A DNA stretch of 64,000 nucleotides from Sphingomonadales bacterium (GCA_006226685.1 SBGG01000035.1:1-64000); one strand, 5' to 3'. Positions 26,587-36,821 are shown, numbered from the stretch's first letter. Numbers and translations: made by a program. The notes: generated from the letters alone by a model not told the origin.

Positions 26587-27891
26587 TTATCGCGCAGCTG
26601 AAGCCGTCTGAGTCGGCCTCGCCGTTCCTGCCTCCGCCTGAGCAACGGTACGGCTATCCACCCATGCGGCCCAATAGGTAGCGACCTGAGACCAGTCGCT
26701 CTTACCTGCTGCCTGCTGGCCGGTGACCTGAGCGAGCGTATTTTTCGCGCCGTTAAAATCCCCCGAACGCGCCAGCGCGATACCCAGCCGGGTCAATACA
26801 CGATCACGATCGGTCACGCCTTTTTCCAGCGCAGCCCGGTAATAGGGTATGGCCTCGGCATAATGGCTGCTGGCCAGAAGACTATCGCCATCCTGCGCGG
26901 CCTTGGCGCCACTCGCGACCTTGTCGGCCTTGCCCGGAAGCCCTTTGATCGAAGCGAGATAGGTCACCGCGCGCTTGCCGAGCGTCCGCATCAGCGGCGC
27001 CGCAACCGGATCATTGCCGGTCAGCTTACCGGCGCTGACGCCACTCTCGATGATGCTCTTCGCCTCGGCGGAATAGCCCTGTCCCGCTGCCAGCGTCGCA
27101 TAGCCCTGATAATCCCGCTCGCTTGCCAGCGCGCCGGTCGCCGCCTGCAACCTGTACAGATCGAGCAGCGCCTCCTTGTCGGGGCCGGCCCCCTCGATAT
27201 AGCTGGCGAGCGCACTGCGCCAATCCGCAGCGTCAATGCCTACCCCGGTCAGCAAAGCGGCATTATACCGCGCCAGAGCGGGCCAGTCCTTGCGGGCATA
27301 AGCGAAAGAAGCAGCCCGCTTGTACCAGCTTTCGGGAACCTCCTTCCCTGCCTGCTTCTGCAAACCGATGGTTTCGTCGAGCAATGCGGCGGCCTCAGCC
27401 ATCTTGCGCTGACGCACATAGGATTCGACCAGCAGCAAAGACGCCTGCGGATCCTGGAGACCGAGCGCGCGCGCGCGGGTCAGATACACGACCGCATTAT
27501 CGATCGCACCAGTCTGGTAACAGAGAAAACCCGCAATATGATTGAGATGGGCCAACTGCCCTTCCGGCACGCCTTCGGTTTCGATCAGCTTGGCGATGGC
27601 CGCACGCTGCGCGACGATATCGCCCCGCTTCACCGCCACTTCCATACCGAGGCTGGCGACCATATATTTTTCCAAGGGCCCGGTGGGCGACAACGCCCCC
27701 AGAGCAGCACTGGCTCCGGCAATATCTCCGGCATCAAGGCTCGAGCGAATGCCGGCTACTGCATCGCGAAACGCCGCAGAAGCCATCAGCTTGCCTTCAG
27801 GCTCTTTTTTCCGAGCCTCTGCCTGCCCTCCTGTCAGCATCCCCGCGATCACCATCGCGGAAACGACACCTGCCCGCCACATCCCGTTCAT
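26587..27891 (-). CDS. Exported TPR-like repeat protein (paralog 1)
   Basis: The 434-residue product has a signal peptide (about 1-25, ending QAEA) and then alpha-helical repeats resembling tetratricopeptide repeats, e.g. SHYAEAIPYYRAALEKG and LGIALARSGDFNGAKNTLAQ. The second block aligns with the paralog at 28013-29290. It is likely a periplasmic scaffold, but no partner is visible. A 120-base gap separates it from the paralog on the same strand, so the two may be one transcript. Confidence 0.7.
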   Translation of the reverse strand: MNGMWRAGVVSAMVIAGMLTGGQAEARKKEPEGKLMASAAFRDAVAGIRSSLDAGDIAGASAALGALSPTGPLEKYMVASLGMEVAVKRGDIVAQRAAIAKLIETEGVPEGQLAHLNHIAGFLCYQTGAIDNAVVYLTRARALGLQDPQASLLLVESYVRQRKMAEAAALLDETIGLQKQAGKEVPESWYKRAASFAYARKDWPALARYNAALLTGVGIDAADWRSALASYIEGAGPDKEALLDLYRLQAATGALASERDYQGYATLAAGQGYSAEAKSIIESGVSAGKLTGNDPVAAPLMRTLGKRAVTYLASIKGLPGKADKVASGAKAAQDGDSLLASSHYAEAIPYYRAALEKGVTDRDRVLTRLGIALARSGDFNGAKNTLAQVTGQQAAGKSDWSQVATYWAAWVDSRTVAQAEAGTARPTQTASAAR

Positions 27892-27966
27892 CTCATTTCC
27901 TTACAACCGTCATCAGCTTCCGGCGCCCTCACCTTCAGGCTGATGCATGGCAGTCTACACGCAAAG

Positions 27967-27989
27967 GGGCGGCCGTTAAACAGCCGCCC
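27967..27989 (-). terminator. Weak hairpin between the two repeat-protein genes
   Basis: The minus-strand transcript would form GGGCGGC/GCCGCCC around a 9-base loop, followed by CTTTGCG. It lies 24 bases downstream of the 28013 stop. Without a proper T-run it is more likely a stabiliser or partial terminator. Confidence 0.4.
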
Positions 27990-28012
27990 GTTCCATTTAT
28001 CGCGCTTCCGCC

Positions 28013-29290
28013 TCACCCCGCAGGCTGAGCGGCGCCCTTGTTGTTCAGCCAGTTAAGCCAGAATTTCGCGATCCCGCCGCGCGTTCCGGCGCTCACTTTC
28101 GAAAAGGCTTCGCGCGCACCCGCACTGTCTCCGGACAGTGCCTTGGCAATGCCCAGACGGGTGTTGACTTCGGCCACATCCACACCACCCTTTTGCAGCG
28201 CGGTTTCGAACAGCGGAATGGCCTTCGCATAATCGCCATAGCCCATATAGGCGTCGGCAGTCGCGCTCGCCACCTTACCGTTGGCGGCCTTAGCGGCATC
28301 GGTCGCAGCAGCCCCCAGCGACGCCTTGTCCGACGTCATCCGCTGGGTTGCGATCGCGTAGAAATCGGGGTTGTCATTCGCGGTCAGCACACCCTTGGCA
28401 CGCCCGGCATTGATAGCGGAGCTCACCTCGCCATAAAGACCGCCCTTGAACGCCATTTCAGCATATTCGAGGAAGTCGGGTTTCAGCGCGAGACCGCCCG
28501 AAACATTCATGAGACGCAGCAGATCCAGATTTTCGCGATTGGTCATGGTCGGGTTATCGCGCTGGAACACACGCAGCACGGTACGCAGATTCTCACCGCT
28601 GGGATCGGCGGCATAAGCCATGTCGGCCCACTGCCGCAGTTGCTGCGGCTGCCCCACTGCGGCGGCCTTGGACACGCCCACCTGATACCATTGTACGGGA
28701 ACCTGTTCACCGGCGGCCTTCATCGCGTCAATGCCTGCCTTGAACAGATCGAGCCCCCGCGAAATCTGAGCCGGATCGTTACCACCCTTACCCCACACGG
28801 CCTGCGCCAGAATAGGGTTCACCTGCTCAGGCTTATAGCCGAGCGCCCGGGCCTTTTCACCATAGCTGATTGCCGCGTCATAATCCTTGGCGGACAGCGC
28901 GTTATTGGCCACGATGGTGTTGAACTGGCCCTGCTGAGATTCGGGCACAAGGCCGGTATCCAGCATTCCGCGCAGCGCTTCGCCCTGCATCGCGGCATCG
29001 TTAGCGGCAATGCTGAGATTCAGCAGGATCGCATAATATTGATATTTGTCGTCATTGGTCGTGGCGAGCGGAAGAGCCTCAGCCATCGCGGCCTTACCGC
29101 CCTCAATATCCTTCTTGGCGATCAGGCCGTTCGCTTTGCTGATCGCCGGGATGAAATCCTTCGACAGCTTCAGCTTCGGGCCCTGAGCCTCTGCCTTTTC
29201 CTTTGCGATCGCGGCAGGCACGGATACCCCCGACGATGCCGCGCCGAGAGCGAGCATAAGGCCAAGAGCGACCGGCGAAACAAAACGCAT
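28013..29290 (-). CDS. Exported TPR-like repeat protein (paralog 2)
   Basis: The 425-residue product carries a signal peptide (about 1-29, ending AIA) and helical repeats: AISYGEKARALGYKPEQVN and GDYAKAIPLFETALQKG followed by TRLGIAKALSGDSAGA. It is clearly related to the protein encoded at 26587-27891. The C-terminus GGIAKFWLNWLNNKGAAQPAG matches WSQVATYWAAWVDSR in the paralog in position. Function is unknown; the pair probably arose by tandem duplication. Confidence 0.7.
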   Translation of the reverse strand: MRFVSPVALGLMLALGAASSGVSVPAAIAKEKAEAQGPKLKLSKDFIPAISKANGLIAKKDIEGGKAAMAEALPLATTNDDKYQYYAILLNLSIAANDAAMQGEALRGMLDTGLVPESQQGQFNTIVANNALSAKDYDAAISYGEKARALGYKPEQVNPILAQAVWGKGGNDPAQISRGLDLFKAGIDAMKAAGEQVPVQWYQVGVSKAAAVGQPQQLRQWADMAYAADPSGENLRTVLRVFQRDNPTMTNRENLDLLRLMNVSGGLALKPDFLEYAEMAFKGGLYGEVSSAINAGRAKGVLTANDNPDFYAIATQRMTSDKASLGAAATDAAKAANGKVASATADAYMGYGDYAKAIPLFETALQKGGVDVAEVNTRLGIAKALSGDSAGAREAFSKVSAGTRGGIAKFWLNWLNNKGAAQPAG

Positions 29291-29621
29291 ATCCTATCTC
29301 CTGTTGGGCCGGTTCAGCCGGCATATGATCTCCTGACCATCGGCCGAGGGCTATCAGGAGAGGCGTGAACGGGCGTTGAACGCGCAGGGGTATAACGACC
29401 CCCGTTTCAAATGTCATGACCCGCCGGAAAAAAGCTTCGCCTCGTCCAAAAGTTCCCGCACACATGGCTTTTCCCGGCGCCGAGACAGGCGAATGTCGCC
29501 TCCCTGCGGCATGCTCCGTCCGCTGCCGCGCGCGCGCCTGCGCGCGAGGGGTGACAGAGCGTTACGAACCGGCTAGGACCGTCCATCAACCTTTACGCAT
29601 CATACCGAAAAGAGACCTGCC

Positions 29622-32312
29622 TTGACCGACGAGACTATGCTCGCCGAACCTTCAGACATCAGCCCCGTCGATATCGTCGACGAGATGAAGTCGAGCTATC
29701 TCGACTATGCGATGTCGGTGATCGTTTCCCGTGCGCTGCCCGATGTGCGCGACGGGCTGAAGCCGGTTCACCGCCGCATTCTCTATGGCGCGCATGAGCA
29801 GGGCTTCACTGCCGGAAAGCCCTATCGCAAATCGGCCCGCATCGTCGGTGACGTGATGGGTAAATATCACCCGCACGGCGACAGCTCGATCTATGATGCG
29901 CTGGCGCGCATGACGCAGGACTGGTCGATGCGGGTTCCCCTGATCGACGGTCAGGGCAATTTCGGATCGATGGACCCGGACAGCCCGGCGGCGATGCGTT
30001 ACACCGAAGCGCGGCTTGCCAAGGTCGCCAACTCCCTGCTGGACGATCTCGACAAGGACACGGTCGATTTCACGCCCAACTATGACGGGTCCGAACGGGA
30101 ACCGCAGGTATTGCCCGCGCGCTTCCCGAACCTGCTGGTCAACGGCGCGGGCGGCATCGCGGTCGGCATGGCCACCAATGTTCCGCCGCACAATCTGGGC
30201 GAAGTGCTGCGCGCCTGCATCGCAACCATCGACAATCCGGTGATGAGTCTTGAGGATCTGATGCAGATCGTGCCCGGCCCGGATTTTCCGACCGGCGCCC
30301 TCATCCTCGGCCAGTCCGGCGCGCGCAACGCCTATTCGACCGGGCGCGGATCGATCATCATGCGATCCCGCCATGATGTCGAGGAAGGCCGGGGCGACCG
30401 CCGTTCCATCGTCCTTACCGAAATTCCCTATCAGGTGGGCAAGGCCGGTCTGGTCGAGAAGATAGCGGAGGCGGCCAAGGACAAGCGGATCGAGGGCATT
30501 AGCGACATTCGCGACGAATCGAACCGCGAAGGCGTGCGCATCGTCATCGACCTGAAGCGCGACGCGACGCCGGACGTGGTGCTGAACCAGCTCTGGCGCC
30601 ATACCCCGGCGCAATCGAGCTTCCCGGCCAATATGCTCGCCATTCGCGGCGGTCGACCGGAGCTGCTCAACCTCAAGGATATTATCGACGCGTTCATCAG
30701 GTTCCGTGAAGAGGTCATCACCCGCCGCACCAAGTTCGAGCTGAACAAGGCGCGCGAACGGGCGCATATCTTGCTGGGCCTTGTGCTGGCCGTCACCAAC
30801 CTCGACGAGGTGGTGCGGATCATCCGCGGATCGGCCAGCCCCGCCGAGGCACGTGAAAAGCTGCTCGCCCGCGAATGGCCGGTGGCGGAAATCGCGCCCT
30901 ATATCCGGCTGGTCGAGGCGATCGAGACGGAAATCACGGGCGACGTCTACAAAATGTCGGAGACGCAGGTTCGCGCGATCCTCGACCTGCGCCTGCACCG
31001 CCTGACCGCGCTGGGCCGGGACGAGATCGGCAACGAACTGGCGCAACTGGCCGCCAATATCGCCGAATTCCTCTCCATTCTCGCCGACCGGGCGAAACTC
31101 TACGCGGTAATGCGCGAGGAGTTCGAAGCGATCGAAGCGGAATTCGCCACGCCGCGCCGATCCACCATCGCGCCCGCCGCCGACGGCATTGAGGACGAGG
31201 ATCTGATCGAGCGCGAGGACATGGTCGTGACCGTGACCATGCAGGGCTATATCAAGCGCACGCCGCTCGACAGCTTCCGGTCGCAGGCGCGCGGCGGCAA
31301 GGGCCGCGCCGGCATGGCGACCAAGGATGAGGACGCCGTCACCGAATTGTTCGTCACCAGCACGCACACGCCGGTGCTGTTCTTCTCGACGCTCGGCAAG
31401 GTCTACCGCCTGAAGGTATGGCGTTTGCCCGAAGGCGGTCCGGCGACGCGCGGACGGCCGATGGTCAACCTGTTGCCGCTGGCCGAAGGCGAAACGATCC
31501 AGACCGTGCTGCCGCTGCCCGAAGATGAAGCGGAATGGGCGAACCTGCATGTCATGTTCGCCACCGCCAAGGGGTATGTCCGCCGCAACAGCATGGACGC
31601 CTTTGCCAATATTCCGTCCAACGGCAAGATCGCGATCAAGTTTGAGGGCGACGATGCCGATGACCGGCTGATCGGCGTCGCCCTGCTTTCGGAAGGGGAC
31701 GACGTGTTGCTCGCCTCGCTTCAGGGCAAGGCGATCCGGTTCCAGGGCGAGGATGTCCGCGTGTTCCAGAGCCGTTCTTCAACGGGTGTGCGCGGCATGA
31801 CGCTGAAACAAGGGGACGAGGTCATTTCGCTTTCCATCCTGCATCGCTCCGGCGCAACGCAGGAAGAGCGCGAGGCCTATCTGCGCGCCGCACCGTGGAA
31901 GGATAATGACAATGAACCCACATTGTCCGCCGAGCAGATGACGCAGATGGCGGAACGGGAACAGTTCATCCTCACCGTCTGCACCAACGGCTATGGCAAA
32001 TTGTCGTCCGCCTATGAATATCGCCGTACGGGGCGTGGCGGTCAGGGCATCACCAATATCGACAATATCGCGCGCAACGGCCTTGTCGTCGCCAGCTTCC
32101 CGGCGAAGACCGACGATCAGCTGATGCTGGTCACCGATCAGGCGAAGATGATCCGCATGGGCCTCGACAGCCTGCGCGTTATCGGACGAGGCAGTGCGGG
32201 CGTGCGCCTGTTCAACGTCGCCGATGATGAGCATGTCGTCTCCACCGCCCGCATCGAGGAAAGCGACGACGACGCGGAGGAGGACGGCGGCGAAGCTCCG
32301 GCACAGGACTGA
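29622..32312 (+). CDS. gyrA: DNA gyrase subunit A
   Basis: The 896-residue protein carries the breakage-reunion domain with the catalytic tyrosine at Y127 ([11 protein letters not shown]) and the C-terminal six-bladed beta-pinwheel with the GyrA box ([10 protein letters not shown]). The quinolone-determining region reads [10 protein letters not shown], with Ser and Asp at the positions equivalent to E. coli S83 and D87, i.e. the sensitive form. The C-terminus is an acidic tail. Start is TTG 29622 with AGAGACC upstream; ATG 29637 is the alternative. It works with GyrB, encoded elsewhere, to introduce negative supercoils. Confidence 0.97.
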   Translation: MTDETMLAEPSDISPVDIVDEMKSSYLDYAMSVIVSRALPDVRDGLKPVHRRILYGAHEQGFTAGKPYRKSARIVGDVMGKYHPHGDSSIYDALARMTQDWSMRVPLIDGQGNFGSMDPDSPAAMRYTEARLAKVANSLLDDLDKDTVDFTPNYDGSEREPQVLPARFPNLLVNGAGGIAVGMATNVPPHNLGEVLRACIATIDNPVMSLEDLMQIVPGPDFPTGALILGQSGARNAYSTGRGSIIMRSRHDVEEGRGDRRSIVLTEIPYQVGKAGLVEKIAEAAKDKRIEGISDIRDESNREGVRIVIDLKRDATPDVVLNQLWRHTPAQSSFPANMLAIRGGRPELLNLKDIIDAFIRFREEVITRRTKFELNKARERAHILLGLVLAVTNLDEVVRIIRGSASPAEAREKLLAREWPVAEIAPYIRLVEAIETEITGDVYKMSETQVRAILDLRLHRLTALGRDEIGNELAQLAANIAEFLSILADRAKLYAVMREEFEAIEAEFATPRRSTIAPAADGIEDEDLIEREDMVVTVTMQGYIKRTPLDSFRSQARGGKGRAGMATKDEDAVTELFVTSTHTPVLFFSTLGKVYRLKVWRLPEGGPATRGRPMVNLLPLAEGETIQTVLPLPEDEAEWANLHVMFATAKGYVRRNSMDAFANIPSNGKIAIKFEGDDADDRLIGVALLSEGDDVLLASLQGKAIRFQGEDVRVFQSRSSTGVRGMTLKQGDEVISLSILHRSGATQEEREAYLRAAPWKDNDNEPTLSAEQMTQMAEREQFILTVCTNGYGKLSSAYEYRRTGRGGQGITNIDNIARNGLVVASFPAKTDDQLMLVTDQAKMIRMGLDSLRVIGRGSAGVRLFNVADDEHVVSTARIEESDDDAEEDGGEAPAQD

Positions 32313-32361
32313 GCCTGCACCGAGCTGCTGCGCCACGCAGCCTGTGATCTTCCGAGGTAGT

Positions 32362-32384
32362 GCCCGCCCGCTCAGGCGGCGGGC
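32362..32384. terminator. Hairpin between convergent gyrA and VOC-like gene
   Basis: GCCCGCC/GGCGGGC with a 9-base loop, overlapping the last codons of the minus-strand VOC-like gene. It follows gyrA by 50 bases. No T-run on the plus side, so termination there is uncertain. Confidence 0.4.
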
Positions 32385-32878
32385 CTATCTCCGGCTGTTG
32401 CCGCATCTCCCGCCATCATGGCCAGAAAACGCTTCCAGTTCGCAGGGGTGATGACGTCATGATAGCGCGCGGCCTGTGAGGGATCGAGAAATTCAAGCAT
32501 GAATGCGCCCTCGACCCAGACTTCACAGAGCTGAAACAACCCTTCCCCGCGATCGCAACGCCGGGCGGGCCATCCTGCGGCGACGGCGATCGCGATCACC
32601 TCTTCGGCGGGACGATCGACACAGATGGCGAGATGCGCTTCGCTATGGCGCCCGACCGCATCAGCCTGACCGCGCCATTCTCCCTCCGCATCGCCATGAC
32701 GCAGCACATGACCGCGCGGCACGATCTCCAGTTCGATGGCGCCATCACCTGACCAGGCCATCCAGCTGTCGCACCCGCCCGGCGGAAACGCCATCGCCTC
32801 CCCCTGCATGATGTCGGCCAGCACTTCGACCACCCGCTTCGGATTATCGGCGGGCAAGGATGCATGAGCGATTTTCAT
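32372..32878 (-). CDS. VOC/glyoxalase-like superfamily protein
   Basis: The 168-residue protein starts KIAHASLPADNPKRVVEVLA and has repeated beta-alpha-beta units typical of the vicinal-oxygen-chelate fold: EAHLAICVDRPAEEVIAIA and FQLCEVWVEGAFMLEFLDPS. The metal ligands of true glyoxalase I are not all evident, so the enzymatic role is open. Its ATG overlaps the TetR stop by 4 bases, so the two are coupled and the TetR protein probably regulates it. Confidence 0.65.
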   Translation of the reverse strand: MKIAHASLPADNPKRVVEVLADIMQGEAMAFPPGGCDSWMAWSGDGAIELEIVPRGHVLRHGDAEGEWRGQADAVGRHSEAHLAICVDRPAEEVIAIAVAAGWPARRCDRGEGLFQLCEVWVEGAFMLEFLDPSQAARYHDVITPANWKRFLAMMAGDAATAGDRPAA

Positions 32879-33483
32879 TGGCCCTCTTCCTTTCGATAGG
32901 GGGCAAGGTCAACTTCCTCGCCGGGCGCGGCAAGGCCGAGCAGCACCGCTATGGCTTCCGCTGCCGCCCTTCCCGCCTGCTCGCCGTCCAGCCCCCAGAA
33001 ATCCTTTAGCACCGACCAGCCATAGGCGCTGTCGATCAGTTGCACGATCGCCGCGCGGCGACGCAGAGCCTCCGGTTCCATATCCGGCTGAGCGTTTGTG
33101 ACACAGGCCAGCATTGCGGCCTGCCTTTCCTCATTGGCACGCAGACGCACCTCCCGGCCCGCCTCCGAATAGACCGAGGCGCGGACCAACCCTTCTTCCC
33201 GGTCGAAATTGGGAAAAAGGCGCAACGGTGTTCCCACCAGCTCAGCTGCAGTATGGGGAAAACCCCGTGACCCGACCTGCTGTTGCATCCGGGGCCAGAC
33301 CGCACGAAGCAATTCGTCACGCGTGCTGAAATGCCGATAGACGGTTCGGTCCGTCACGCCCGCACGCGCCGCCACCTGCGCGATGGTCAGCGCCTCGGCG
33401 CCGTCCTCGCTCATCTGATCGATGGCGGCATCCAATATGTGGGCGCGCGTCTGGTCCTTATAGGACTGCCGAATCGATGTCAT
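32875..33483 (-). CDS. TetR/AcrR-family transcriptional regulator
   Basis: The 202-residue protein has the TetR HTH (about 10-55): ARAGVTDRTVYRHFSTRDEL. The remaining helices form the ligand pocket. ATG 33483 (MTSIRQ) is used; an in-frame start at 33498 lies inside the palindromic operator and is less likely. The gene overlaps the downstream VOC-like gene. A strong inverted repeat sits immediately upstream, suggesting autorepression and possible control of the divergent DUF952 gene. Confidence 0.88.
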   Translation of the reverse strand: MTSIRQSYKDQTRAHILDAAIDQMSEDGAEALTIAQVAARAGVTDRTVYRHFSTRDELLRAVWPRMQQQVGSRGFPHTAAELVGTPLRLFPNFDREEGLVRASVYSEAGREVRLRANEERQAAMLACVTNAQPDMEPEALRRRAAIVQLIDSAYGWSVLKDFWGLDGEQAGRAAAEAIAVLLGLAAPGEEVDLAPYRKEEGQ

Positions 33484-33496
33484 ATTATCTGACCTC

Positions 33497-33515
33497 ATGT
33501 CAGTTTACATGACAT
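33497..33515. promoter_or_regulatory. TetR-type operator (ATGTCA-N7-TGACAT)
   Basis: A perfect 6-bp inverted repeat with a GTTTACA spacer, 19 bases in all. It begins 14 bases upstream of the TetR start. More partial copies of the half-site (TGTCAT, CTGAC) lie at 33477-33493. It fits an autoregulated TetR-type operator in a divergent promoter region. Confidence 0.65.
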
Positions 33516-33570
33516 CAAAATTCACACCGATCAACTGGCCGCCCATCCGCCTTTGCGATAGGGAAGCGTG

Positions 33571-33927
33571 ATGACCGACCTGTTTGCATATAAGATCCTC
33601 ACCCGCGATCAGTGGGACCAGTTCCGCGCCGACGGCATTTTCCACGGCGCTCCGGTCGATCTCGCCGATGGCTATATTCACCTCTCGACCCGCGCCCAGA
33701 CCGCCGAAACGGTGGCGAAGCATTTTGCCGGGCAGGATGATCTGGTGCTGGCGATGGTTGACCTCGCCGCGCTGGGGGCAACCGTGAAATGGGAGGTTTC
33801 CCGCGGCGGCGCGCTCTTCCCCCATGTCTATGGCCCTTTGCCGATGAGTGCCGTCACCACCAAGGCGCGACTGCGGCTGAACGATATGGGACGACATGTG
33901 TTTCCCGCAGGATTTAGCGAAGGCTGA
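33571..33927 (+). CDS. DUF952-family protein
   Basis: The 118-residue protein is full length for this family: AYKILTRDQWDQFRADG, DGYIHLSTRAQTAETVAKHF and FPHVYGPLPMSAV. Function of the family is unknown, though its fold is thought to be related to ADP-ribose-type enzymes. ATG 33571 directly follows an in-frame GTG. It is divergent from the TetR gene. Confidence 0.85.
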   Translation: MTDLFAYKILTRDQWDQFRADGIFHGAPVDLADGYIHLSTRAQTAETVAKHFAGQDDLVLAMVDLAALGATVKWEVSRGGALFPHVYGPLPMSAVTTKARLRLNDMGRHVFPAGFSEG

Positions 33928-33990
33928 AAGGGAACTTCCCTCATCTCCTCGCATTGACGTCATGAACTGGCATGAATGAGGAGATATATC

Positions 33991-34179
33991 ATGCGAATCT
34001 ATGCTGTTGCGCTGTTACTGGCCGGAGCCGTGGCGCTGAGCGGCTGCGCCACCCTGACCGGCGCAGCCATTGGCGGCGCGGGTGGCGCGGGCGTGGCGGC
34101 GGCCAGCGGCGGTGACGTCGAGGATGGCGCGATGGTGGGCGCCGCAGCCGGCGCAATCATCGGCACCGTTGCCCATTAA
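33991..34179 (+). CDS. Small glycine-zipper lipoprotein
   Basis: The 62-residue product has a lipoprotein signal with lipobox LSGC (Cys at about 20). The mature part is Gly/Ala-rich (GAAIGGAGGAGVAAASGGDV and GAMVGAAAGAIIGTVAH), a double glycine-zipper membrane motif. Such proteins sit in the outer membrane and are often induced by stress. ATG 33991 has GAGGAGATAT upstream. A weak EcfG-like promoter (GGAAC at 33931, then N16-CATT) lies upstream. Confidence 0.75.
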   Translation: MRIYAVALLLAGAVALSGCATLTGAAIGGAGGAGVAAASGGDVEDGAMVGAAAGAIIGTVAH

Positions 34180-34257
34180 GTCCATGTAAAGGGAGAGGCT
34201 CCGCAATCAGGCCGCTGCCTCTCGCCTTTTGATGACAACCGCTTTATGCCGCCCGCC

Positions 34258-35625
34258 ATGACATATCAGGTTCACATCATCGGCGGCGGCATGGCGGGTT
34301 CCGAAGCCGCCTGGCAGCTTGCGCAGGCGGGCATCAGGGTTCGCCTTTCGGAAATGCGCGGCAGCGGCGATACTACCCCCGCGCATCAGACCGACGGGCT
34401 GGCCGAACTGGTCTGCTCAAACAGCTTCCGGTCCGACGATGCCGAGAAAAACGCGGTCGGCCTGCTCCATCAGGAAATGCGGGACCTGGGCTCGCTCATC
34501 ATGGCGCAGGCCGGCGTCGCCAAGGTGCCCGCCGGATCGGCGCTGGCGGTGGACCGCGACCTGTTTTCCGATGCCGTGACCTCCACTCTCTCCGCCCATC
34601 CCAATATCGAAATCGTGCGCGAACGCATCGACACGCTCCCCACCGAGGGGATGACCATCGTCGCCACCGGCCCGCTTACCGCGGAAGGCCTCGCCCGCAA
34701 TATCGGCGCGGCAACCGGCATGGACAGCCTCGCCTTTTTCGATGCGATCGCCCCCATCGTCTATCGCGACAGCATCGATATGGACATTTGCTGGATGGCC
34801 AATCGCTGGGACAAGATCGGCCCGGGCGGGGGCGAAGGCCGGGATTATATCAACTGCCCGATGAACCGGGAGCAATATGAAGCCTTCGTGCAGGGCCTGC
34901 TGGACGGCCCGAAGACCGAGTTCAAGGAGTGGGAAACGAACACGCCCTATTTTGAAGGCTGCATGCCGATCGAGGTCATGGCTTCTCGCGGCCCCGAAAC
35001 GCTGCGCCATGGGCCGATGAAGCCGATGGGTCTCGACAATCCGCGCACCGGGCGCTGGCCCTATGCAGTGGTGCAGTTGCGGCAGGATAATGCGCTCGGC
35101 ACGCTGTGGAACATGGTCGGGTTCCAGACCAAGCTGAAACATGCCGCGCAGGTTGACCTGTTCCGCACCATACCGGGGCTTGAGAACGCGCAGTTCGCTC
35201 GACTGGGAGGCCTCCACCGCAACACCTTCCTGCAAAGCCCGAAGCTGCTCGATCCCATGCTGCGCCTCAAAAGCGCGCCGCATATCCGCTTTGCCGGACA
35301 GATGACAGGATGTGAGGGCTATGTCGAAAGCGCTGCCATCGGCCTGATCGCGGCCCGCTTCGCCATTGCCGAGCTTGGCGGACGCCCGCTCGCTCCGCCT
35401 CCGCTGACGACAGCGTTGGGCGCGTTGCTTTCTCATGTGACAGGCTGGTCCGGGGCCGAGGGTTTTCAATCGCAGGATTTTCAGCCGATGAACGTCAATT
35501 TCGGGCTGATGCCACCGCCCGACGAACAGGTGAAGAAAAAGGACCGAAAGCTCGCCTATACGGCCCGTGCGCGCACCGACATGGCGGCATGGATGCGGGA
35601 ACAGGGTCTTGCGGAAATGGCCTGA
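34258..35625 (+). CDS. trmFO: Methylenetetrahydrofolate-tRNA-(uracil-5-)-methyltransferase TrmFO
   Basis: The 455-residue flavoprotein methylates U54 in the tRNA T-loop using methylene-THF and FAD. The Rossmann FAD motif is [18 protein letters not shown], followed by SEMRG and the family signature [14 protein letters not shown] later segment [18 protein letters not shown] is typical. ATG 34258 (MTYQVHIIG) is used; 34246 is an alternative. It replaces TrmA in alphaproteobacteria and Gram-positives. Confidence 0.95.
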   Translation: MTYQVHIIGGGMAGSEAAWQLAQAGIRVRLSEMRGSGDTTPAHQTDGLAELVCSNSFRSDDAEKNAVGLLHQEMRDLGSLIMAQAGVAKVPAGSALAVDRDLFSDAVTSTLSAHPNIEIVRERIDTLPTEGMTIVATGPLTAEGLARNIGAATGMDSLAFFDAIAPIVYRDSIDMDICWMANRWDKIGPGGGEGRDYINCPMNREQYEAFVQGLLDGPKTEFKEWETNTPYFEGCMPIEVMASRGPETLRHGPMKPMGLDNPRTGRWPYAVVQLRQDNALGTLWNMVGFQTKLKHAAQVDLFRTIPGLENAQFARLGGLHRNTFLQSPKLLDPMLRLKSAPHIRFAGQMTGCEGYVESAAIGLIAARFAIAELGGRPLAPPPLTTALGALLSHVTGWSGAEGFQSQDFQPMNVNFGLMPPPDEQVKKKDRKLAYTARARTDMAAWMREQGLAEMA

Positions 35626-35644
35626 TCCATAACCGCAATGCCCG

Positions 35645-36112
35645 TCAGCATTTGCACTTCGGCTTCGGTTTGCTCTTCGGAGCGGTGGTCGCGAACTCGG
35701 CCCGCGTCAGCTTGCCGTCACCATCGGCATCGGCCCCGGCGAATTTGTCCGACGTGGCAACCGCCCACTCCTCGAAGGACAGCAGATTATTGCCGTCCTG
35801 ATCCAGCTTCCTGAAGGCGGCGGTACGGCTCGACATCATCTCCGAACGGGTGATGGCATTGTCGCGATTGCGATCATAACGATCGAAGCGTTTCGCCTCC
35901 CGGTCCTTTGCGGGGGCCTCGGGTGGCATGGGCGGTGCATCCCCCATCGCATCGTCATCGCCCTCCGGCAGGTCGGGTTCGCCCGAAACCGGCACCGGCG
36001 ATTGAGCCACCGATACGGCCGGGCGTTCGCTTCCGGCCTTTTCCTGCCACCAGAACATGCCTCCGCTAACCAGCAGCAGACAGACCACCGCCCCCGCGAC
36101 AAACCGCCCCAT
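35645..36112 (-). CDS. Exported or membrane-anchored EF-hand calcium-binding protein
   Basis: The 155-residue protein has an N-terminal hydrophobic segment (about 3-22) that is a signal peptide or anchor. An acidic Pro-rich linker follows. Three EF-hand-like loops are visible: DRNRDNAITRSE, DQDGNNLLSFEE and DADGDGKLTRAE, the last being the most canonical. The C-terminus is Lys/Pro-rich and ends KPKCKC, which could bind metal or form a disulfide. It is convergent with trmFO. An upstream start at 36130 is possible. Confidence 0.8.
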   Translation of the reverse strand: MGRFVAGAVVCLLLVSGGMFWWQEKAGSERPAVSVAQSPVPVSGEPDLPEGDDDAMGDAPPMPPEAPAKDREAKRFDRYDRNRDNAITRSEMMSSRTAAFRKLDQDGNNLLSFEEWAVATSDKFAGADADGDGKLTRAEFATTAPKSKPKPKCKC

Positions 36113-36155
36113 ATCTCCGCCTCCCGCCATATCCGTTTGTGTCGCCCTGCCCCTG

Positions 36156-36821
36156 TTACCGCCCCAGGGCCTGAAGCCGGATCAGGCGCATGTAAAGCCC
36201 CGGCGTCAACCGGGCGGGCGCCCGCCTTTTCCGGCTGACATCATGATGCGCGGCGCCGGCCAGCATCGCCAGCATGCGCGGCAGACGCGCACCGGGAAGG
36301 TCGCGATCCTGCTCCAGCAAGACATGCCCCTGCCCTATGCATTTCTGCCCCAGCGCCTCATCGCCCAGATGCCCCGACAAATCCCACAAGGCCCATAAAC
36401 GCCCCCAATGGGCCGACCGTTCGGCATGGGCCGGGTGCAGGGCGGCAAACAGCCCGCGCCCCCTTCCTGCGGCATAGCGCTCCAGCATATCGGCAGCATC
36501 GGCACCATCCCAGAGGATCAGTTCCTCCCAGCCGTCAATGATCGCGACCAACGCTTCCCGGCTCGCCTCAAAGTCATCGATCTCTCGCAGAGCATCCATG
36601 ATCGGGGAGCGGTGGGCGGGCACGGCCTCCCGGGCAATCAGGCCATCCCGCCACCAGGCAAGGCGGATCTGCGCCATTAACGGTTCCTTCGCCACCACGG
36701 CGATGCGGGCGCATTCATTGTCCAGCGCGATGATCGTTTCCGCCCGGGGCGCCCCTTTCCCCGCTGCAGCCAGGACAAGTCTCTGAATCGGCGTAATTTC
36801 GTGCTTTTCCGTCACTTCCAC
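36156..36821 (-). CDS. Squalene/phytoene synthase-family protein, short form
   Basis: The 221-residue protein belongs to the trans-isoprenyl synthase superfamily by its helical pattern: QRLVLAAAGKGAPRAETIIA, MAQIRLAWWRDGLI and RLWALWDLSGHLG. It lacks the two DxxxD metal motifs: ALDNECARIAV stands where the first is expected. It resembles the short alphaproteobacterial and mitochondrial (NDUFAF6-like) branch, not an active synthase. A catalytic role is doubtful. It is divergent from the TadG-like gene. Confidence 0.7.
   Translation of the reverse strand: MEVTEKHEITPIQRLVLAAAGKGAPRAETIIALDNECARIAVVAKEPLMAQIRLAWWRDGLIAREAVPAHRSPIMDALREIDDFEASREALVAIIDGWEELILWDGADAADMLERYAAGRGRGLFAALHPAHAERSAHWGRLWALWDLSGHLGDEALGQKCIGQGHVLLEQDRDLPGARLPRMLAMLAGAAHHDVSRKRRAPARLTPGLYMRLIRLQALGR

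Noticed and set aside
33931-33955. EcfG-like promoter before the glycine-zipper lipoprotein
   Set aside because: The -10 element is CATT and not CGTT, so it is only a weak candidate and was not listed as a feature.
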